Source: Microvirga sp052114605
Lineage (GTDB): Bacteria; Pseudomonadota; Alphaproteobacteria; Rhizobiales; Beijerinckiaceae
Direction: 5' to 3'
NCBI RefSeq assembly: GCF_052114605.1
Contig: NZ_JBFRFB010000005.1
Span: 265,769-329,768 of the forward strand
DNA: 64,000 bases
A program made the position numbers and the translations under genes. This document shows positions 59,964 to 64,000 of the stretch, piece after piece; within the stretch, counting starts at the first letter, position 1, and each line of letters opens with the position of its first letter. The notes below the pieces were generated by a model, which worked only from the letters and a program-made list of their open reading frames with translations, was not told the origin of the DNA and ran no database searches.

Positions 59964-60497
59964 TTATCCAACGATCTCGATCTGCGTCTTCGGACCGATC
60001 CGCTCCAGCAGGCGGCGGATCATGTGCCTGTCCACCGCTACGCAGCCCTCCGTCGGCAGAAAGCCCGGGCGGGCGATGTGGAGGAAGATGGCGCTGCCTC
60101 GGCCCTTGACGATCGGACCGCGGTTCCAGGCGATGTCGATCACCACGTCGTAGAGGTGATCATCCCGCCACATCTTTTCGTGGCTCGTGGGGCAGGGTAG
60201 GGGAACGAGGCGGTTGTAGCGCCGGTCGCGGGTGTCGTCGGACCAGCCGTAGCCTTGGCGGATGGGGCGGAGCCTCAATCCCGTACGGGGGCGGAGGCCG
60301 TGATCGGGCCGGTAGAAGGCCTGGAGCAGCCTGAACCGCCCCACAGGCGAGCCGCCATCGCCCTCACGCTTCGACCGGGTGGTGCCGGAGCGGCCAAGGG
60401 CGCAGGGAATCGTGAGATTGCCGGCCTTCAGCAACCCCCGCTTGTGGTCGAGCGGGGAACGGTAGACACGGATGACATTCGTGCGAGCGGGCTTCAT
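59964..60497 (-). CDS. L,D-transpeptidase (YkuD) family protein
   Basis: A 177-residue YkuD-domain protein: start IRVYRSPLDHKRGLLKAGNLTIPCALGRSG, then TRSKREGDGGSPVGRFRL, and the active-site region with His140 and Cys152 (IFLHIARPGFLPTEGCVAV). YkuD enzymes make 3-3 peptidoglycan cross-links or attach proteins. No signal peptide is evident, unusual for a periplasmic enzyme; a start further upstream is not available in frame, so export is uncertain. Divergent from the CenR-like regulator, upstream of the ATP-grasp gene. Confidence 0.9.
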   Translation of the reverse strand: MKPARTNVIRVYRSPLDHKRGLLKAGNLTIPCALGRSGTTRSKREGDGGSPVGRFRLLQAFYRPDHGLRPRTGLRLRPIRQGYGWSDDTRDRRYNRLVPLPCPTSHEKMWRDDHLYDVVIDIAWNRGPIVKGRGSAIFLHIARPGFLPTEGCVAVDRHMIRRLLERIGPKTQIEIVG

Positions 60498-60714
60498 ACG
60501 CAGTGGAAGGGCAGGGGCCGCCCCTTGTTGTCAAGCTGGGAATGACTACTCTATGGATCCTAGCATGGTCCGAAAGTGCAAGGCTTGCCAGAGCAATAGG
60601 GCCACGCTTCAGGTTTTTCTGACGCAACCATCCGGGATCGAGGGACGCGGCCAGCCGCTTCCGAGGGAGAATTCCGGTGCTTGCGCTGTTTTTGATAATA
60701 TTGAAGGGTTTGAG

Positions 60715-61401
60715 ATGTCGAATGCCAGCCGCCTCCTCGTCGTGGATGACGATCAGGACCTGCGCGACACCCTCGCCGAGCAGCTGGGCCTCTATGAGGA
60801 ATTCCAGGTGACCATCGTCGAGACGGCGGGCGGTGCCATCGAGGCGGTGAAGGGCGACCGGATCGACCTCGCCATCATGGATGTGGGCCTGCCCGACATG
60901 GACGGGCGCGATGCGGTCAAGGTCATGCGCCAGAACGGCTTCCGCAGCCCCATCATCATGCTCACCGGCCAGGACTCGGACAACGATACCGTCATGGGGC
61001 TTGAGGCCGGCGCCAACGATTACGTGATAAAGCCCTTCAAGTTCGCCGTGCTGCTCGCCCGCATCCGCGCCCAGCTACGCCAGTACGAGGCGAGCGAGGA
61101 TGCGGTGTTCCAGATCGGGCCCTATATCTTCCGCCCCGGCTCGAAGCTTCTCACCAACGAGAAGGGCTCGAAGCTCAAGCTGACGGAAAAGGAAACCGCG
61201 ATCCTACGCTATCTCTATCGCGCCGGTCAGGCGGTGGTGGGCCGCGATACGCTTCTGACCGAAGTGTGGGGCTACAATTCCAACGTGACCACGCATACCC
61301 TCGAGACGCATATCTACCGCCTGCGCCAGAAGATCGAGGCCGACCCGTCCAACGCCCGCATCCTGGTCACCGAGCCCGGCGGCTACAAGCTGATCCCCTG
61401 A
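60715..61401 (+). CDS. OmpR-family response regulator (CenR/OtpR-like)
   Basis: A 228-residue response regulator. The receiver domain has Asp11/Asp12, phosphorylation site Asp56 (IMDVGLPDMDG), Thr in IIMLTGQDSD and Lys in YVIKPFKF. The winged-helix DNA-binding domain (LTEKETAILRYLYRAGQAVVGRDTLL...HTLETHIYRLRQKIEADP) follows. No histidine kinase adjoins. Location before a cyclic-nucleotide-binding gene matches the envelope regulator called OtpR or CenR in Brucella; that identification is by context. ATG 60715 begins the receiver; the longer frame upstream is unlike the family. Confidence 0.9.
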   Translation: MSNASRLLVVDDDQDLRDTLAEQLGLYEEFQVTIVETAGGAIEAVKGDRIDLAIMDVGLPDMDGRDAVKVMRQNGFRSPIIMLTGQDSDNDTVMGLEAGANDYVIKPFKFAVLLARIRAQLRQYEASEDAVFQIGPYIFRPGSKLLTNEKGSKLKLTEKETAILRYLYRAGQAVVGRDTLLTEVWGYNSNVTTHTLETHIYRLRQKIEADPSNARILVTEPGGYKLIP

Positions 61402-61404
61402 TCC

Positions 61405-61899
61405 ATGGCTCTCGAAGACGATATTTCGGTTCTCGCCAAGGCGCCGCTTTTCAGCCTGCTGGAGCGTGATGCCCTGCGCCTCGTGGCCTTCGCCTCCGAG
61501 GCCCGCTCGCTCCGCGCGGGCGATGTGCTGTTCCGCAAAGGCGACCGCTCGGATGGTGGCTATGTGGTGAGAAGCGGCAGCCTCACGCTCGATTCCAGCG
61601 AGGACGGCTCCCCCGCCGCCTTCACGGCCGGCCCCAGCGCATTGATCGGCCAAGCCGCTCTCTTCACCCGCATCGCCCGCCCGGCCACGGCGACCGCCAC
61701 CGAGGCCTCCACGGTCATCCGCGTGACGCCGAGCCTCATGCGCCGCGTGCTGGAAGAATTCCCCGATGCCGCCGCCGCCATGCAGGACGCCATGGCCGAA
61801 GAACTCGACCGGTTGAGCCAGGGCCTGGAGGGCGTGAGGCAGAAGCTGATCGCCATCGATGGCGAGGAGATTCCGGCGAAGGGGACTGATGAGGACTGA
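61405..61899 (+). CDS. Cyclic-nucleotide-binding domain protein
   Basis: A 164-residue single CNB (Crp-type sensor) domain with a short C-terminal helix and no HTH. Strands run from LAKAPLFSLLERDALRLVAFASEARSLRAGDVLFRKGD. The phosphate-binding cassette reads LIGQAALFTRIARPATATATEAS: the arginine is kept but the canonical glutamate of GE is glutamine. Function is unknown. It begins 3 nt after the response regulator stop, so the two are coexpressed, as in Brucella otpR. The cyclase at 10-11.6 kb could supply cAMP. Confidence 0.88.
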   Translation: MALEDDISVLAKAPLFSLLERDALRLVAFASEARSLRAGDVLFRKGDRSDGGYVVRSGSLTLDSSEDGSPAAFTAGPSALIGQAALFTRIARPATATATEASTVIRVTPSLMRRVLEEFPDAAAAMQDAMAEELDRLSQGLEGVRQKLIAIDGEEIPAKGTDED

Positions 61900-61902
61900 G
61901 TC

Positions 61903-62718
61903 TTAAAGCTCCAGCTCCACCGTTACCGGCGCATGATCCGAGGGGCGCTCCCAGCCGCGGGTTTCGCGGGTCACGTCCATGGAGCGCAGGCTGCCCTTGA
62001 GGGATTCGGAGAGCCAGATATGGTCGAGGCGCCGGCCCTTGTTAGCAGCGTTCCAGTCGGGCGAGCGGTAGCTCCACCAGGAATAGATCTTTTCGGGCTC
62101 TGGCCTTAGGACGCGCATGGCGTCGATCCAGCCGGCTTCCTGACGCAGCTCTTCCAGCGCCTGGGTTTCGATGGGGGTGTGGCTCACCACGTCGAGAAGC
62201 TGTTTGTGGCTCCACACGTCGTGTTCAAGCGGCGCCACGTTGAGATCGCCCACCAGGATCGCGGGTCCGGAAGTCGGCTTGGAGCGTCCGCCCCAGGCAC
62301 GCATCTCGGCCATGAAATCGAGCTTGTGGCGGAATTTCTCATTGAGATCCGGGTCGGCGATGTCGCCACCAGCGGGTACATAGAAATTATGGATCGTGAG
62401 GCCAGACGCCGCCTTGGATTGCGGGCTCAAGGTGACCGTGATGTGCCGGGCGTCCTGGCGGCCGCACATCTCCATCACGCTGGTTTCCGAAAACGGATAG
62501 CGTGAAAGGATCGCCACGCCGTTATAGCCCTTCTGGCCCATATGAACGACGAAGGGATAGCCGAAGGCCTGCAATTCCTTGAGGGGCAGCTTATCGTTCG
62601 GGCACTTGGTCTCCTGCAGGCACAGGATATCGGGCCGCCGTTCCTTCAGGAAACGGCCGACTTGGTCGATGCGCAGGCGAACGGAATTGATGTTCCAGGT
62701 CGAGACGGTGAGTTTCAC
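61903..62718 (-). CDS. xth: Exodeoxyribonuclease III (AP endonuclease)
   Basis: A 271-residue EEP-fold nuclease of base-excision repair that cuts at abasic sites and acts as a 3'-5' exonuclease. Catalytic residues are seen in CLQETKCPN (metal Glu36), VGDLNVAP (Asp/Asn) and the terminal SDHAPVTVEL (His). The start is a GTG at 62718. It converges with the CNB gene (3 nt between stops) and follows the LolA-like gene by 67 nt on the same strand. Confidence 0.96.
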   Translation of the reverse strand: MKLTVSTWNINSVRLRIDQVGRFLKERRPDILCLQETKCPNDKLPLKELQAFGYPFVVHMGQKGYNGVAILSRYPFSETSVMEMCGRQDARHITVTLSPQSKAASGLTIHNFYVPAGGDIADPDLNEKFRHKLDFMAEMRAWGGRSKPTSGPAILVGDLNVAPLEHDVWSHKQLLDVVSHTPIETQALEELRQEAGWIDAMRVLRPEPEKIYSWWSYRSPDWNAANKGRRLDHIWLSESLKGSLRSMDVTRETRGWERPSDHAPVTVELEL

Positions 62719-62785
62719 GAAAAAAGCCCCTCGGAAGATCTTTCCGGGCTACGACAGATTTGCGCCGGAGGGAAGCTCCAAGCGG

Positions 62786-63724
62786 CTACCTGTTATTGTT
62801 GCCGCCGATGATGGGCACGTAGTTGATGTGGAACATGCTCTGATCTATGGCGCGGCCTCTCTGGGCCTTGTTGAGCACGACGACCGTCTGGAAGCCCTGC
62901 GCATCCACGATGCGCCATTGGTTCAGGTTCTGAACATCCGCGTCGAAGAACAGGGTGATGCGGGAGGTGCCGGCGATCGTCGATGAATCTTCCAGGTTGA
63001 TGCGCACCGCGTTTGGCTCAGCGGTGATGCCGGTGATCTTGATGTCCTGGCCGAGATTGACCTGCTCGCGCAGGAGGAATTTCAGCGGCGTCTGCGAGAT
63101 CGAATAAAGATCCTGTGTCGCGAGCTTGCGGTCACGCACCGCCACCGAGCGTCCGTCGGCGATCACTTCCAGGTTTGAGGGCGCATCGTAATCGAAGCGC
63201 ACCTTGCCTGGGCGCTGGAGAAAGAGGGTTCCGCCGATGCGCTGTCCATCGCCGCCGACCTGCGTGAAATCGGCGATGAGGGTGGTCAGCCCGGTGAAAT
63301 AGGCGTTCGCCCGCTCCACGATGACGCTGTTCGACAGCGGCTCGCCCCGCGATACCGGACCCATGGCGGCGGTCACGATGGGGGTGGGCGCGATGGTGAC
63401 AGTCTCAGGCTCCGCCGAGGCTGTCACGACAGGCCGCGAGGGCGGAAGCGGCGCGGTCGCCGCCAAGACCTGCTCCGCATTCACCGCCCGGGCGGGGGGT
63501 GCGGCAGGCGCGGTGGGCCGGGCATGCTGCGAATCAGTTTGCGAAGCGGCAGTCGGATGGAAGGCCGAGGTCGGCAGGGTATGAGCGGAGCCGCTGAAAC
63601 CGCCCACAACAGGGCGCTTGGGCGGCAGGATCAGCTCCATCGGGAGGATTTGGGCTACAGCCGGAGAACCGACCGCAAGCGCGGACGCCACCGTGATCCA
63701 ACCAGCTAACCGCGCAAAACGCAT
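62786..63724 (-). CDS. lolA: LolA-like outer-membrane lipoprotein carrier with extended N-terminus
   Basis: LolA shuttles lipoproteins across the periplasm. Of 312 residues, 1-25 form a signal peptide (LAGWITVASALAVGSPAVA). Residues 26-140 are a Pro/Ala/Thr-rich disordered insert. Residues 140-312 form the LolA half-barrel (ANAYFTGLTTLIADFTQVG, GTLFLQRPGKVRFDYDAPSNLEVIADG). Ordinary LolA is about 180 residues after the signal, so the insert is the unusual part. Position next to ftsK is conserved in alphaproteobacteria and supports the call. Confidence 0.9.
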   Translation of the reverse strand: MRFARLAGWITVASALAVGSPAVAQILPMELILPPKRPVVGGFSGSAHTLPTSAFHPTAASQTDSQHARPTAPAAPPARAVNAEQVLAATAPLPPSRPVVTASAEPETVTIAPTPIVTAAMGPVSRGEPLSNSVIVERANAYFTGLTTLIADFTQVGGDGQRIGGTLFLQRPGKVRFDYDAPSNLEVIADGRSVAVRDRKLATQDLYSISQTPLKFLLREQVNLGQDIKITGITAEPNAVRINLEDSSTIAGTSRITLFFDADVQNLNQWRIVDAQGFQTVVVLNKAQRGRAIDQSMFHINYVPIIGGNNNR

Positions 63725-63833
63725 CCGAAACCTCTCCCGCGAACACTATGACCGCAGCTGCGCTACTTTGACAGCGTTCAAGAATGACGCAGGCCCGCGG
63801 CCAAGGTTCCGACGATAGAGGCTAATCCTCTGA

Positions 63834-64000
63834 TTATTCGGGAGATTCAAGCAGGATTTCGCGTTTACCGGCATGGTTTGCGGGCCCGACGATGCCCTCG
63901 TTCTCCATCCGCTCCATCAGCGAGGCCGCCCGGTTGTAGCCGATCTGCAGCCGACGCTGGATGTAGCTCGTCGAAGCCTTCTTGTCCCGCAACACCACCG
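63834..64000 (-). CDS. ftsK: DNA translocase FtsK, C-terminal end (partial)
   Basis: The last 55 codons of a minus-strand gene that continues past the window. The translation includes DKKASTSYIQRRLQIGYNRA and SLMERMENEGIVGPANHAGK, ending ESPE, which is the FtsK/SpoIIIE gamma winged-helix domain that reads KOPS motifs and orients DNA pumping at division. Its stop lies 110 nt upstream of the LolA-like start. Confidence 0.93.
   Translation of the reverse strand, partial: VVLRDKKASTSYIQRRLQIGYNRAASLMERMENEGIVGPANHAGKREILLESPE

Overview
The window is a GC-rich chromosomal segment from an alphaproteobacterium, most likely of the order Hyphomicrobiales (Rhizobiales), in or near the Methylobacteriaceae/Microvirga/Bosea group. 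The case rests on gene order (nusA-rnpM-infB-rbfA-truB-rpsO-pnp; ppsR-maf-aroE-coaE-dnaQ beside hemE-hemJ-rho; mnmE-mnmG-rsmG-parA-parB), on a BA14K-family protein, on CtrA-like and GANTC sites, and on palindromic intergenic repeats of the kind common in these genomes. The genus is inference. I see no rRNA, tRNA, CRISPR array, prophage or insertion sequence.

Layout, left to right. 0-9 kb: translation and RNA cluster (end of nusA, rnpM, infB, rbfA, a YcxB-like membrane gene, truB, rpsO, pnp) with clear terminators. 9-16 kb: accessory genes, including an AraC/GyrI-like regulator, a membrane cyclase joining a heme-type six-helix anchor, a 2Fe-2S domain and a class III cyclase (CyaC-like), a DMT exporter, small stress or envelope proteins and an endonuclease III homologue. 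16-19.4 kb: hslVU and an ArsR/SRPBCC pair, bracketed by two 250-bp direct repeats. 19.5-25.5 kb: histidine genes hisB-(DUF2628)-hisH-hisA-hisF, then a low-GC unknown, map, hisE and coaA. 25.5-32 kb: small genes, adenosine kinase, a LysE exporter and a Tim44-mltA-smr-xre operon. 32-36.6 kb: secB, then dnaQ, coaE, aroE, maf and ppsR on the minus strand.

36.6-49 kb is the chromosome-maintenance core. The 390-bp gap between ppsR and hemE has the position and content of an alphaproteobacterial replication origin: CtrA-type TTAA-N7-TTAA, DnaA-box-like TGTGGA cores, an AT-rich end and seven GANTC sites. It is followed by hemE, hemJ, rho, an Lrp regulator, a DUF255 thioredoxin-like protein, mnmE, mnmG, rsmG and parAB. 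Two perfect 16-bp parS sites lie in front of mnmG and inside rsmG. ParB made from parAB would bind these sites 8-10 kb from the origin and segregate it.

49-64 kb: holA-lptE-leuS, yggS, an ABC-F gene with a candidate leader peptide, YqaE, an aldo/keto reductase divergent from a LysR regulator, an ATP-grasp/L,D-transpeptidase pair, a CenR-like response regulator with a cyclic-nucleotide-binding protein, xth, a LolA-like protein and the 3' end of ftsK. The least ordinary items are the origin/parS layout, the apparently leaderless ArsR promoter with twin operators, the redox-type cyclase, the ABC-F leader ORF and the mosaic repeat family.
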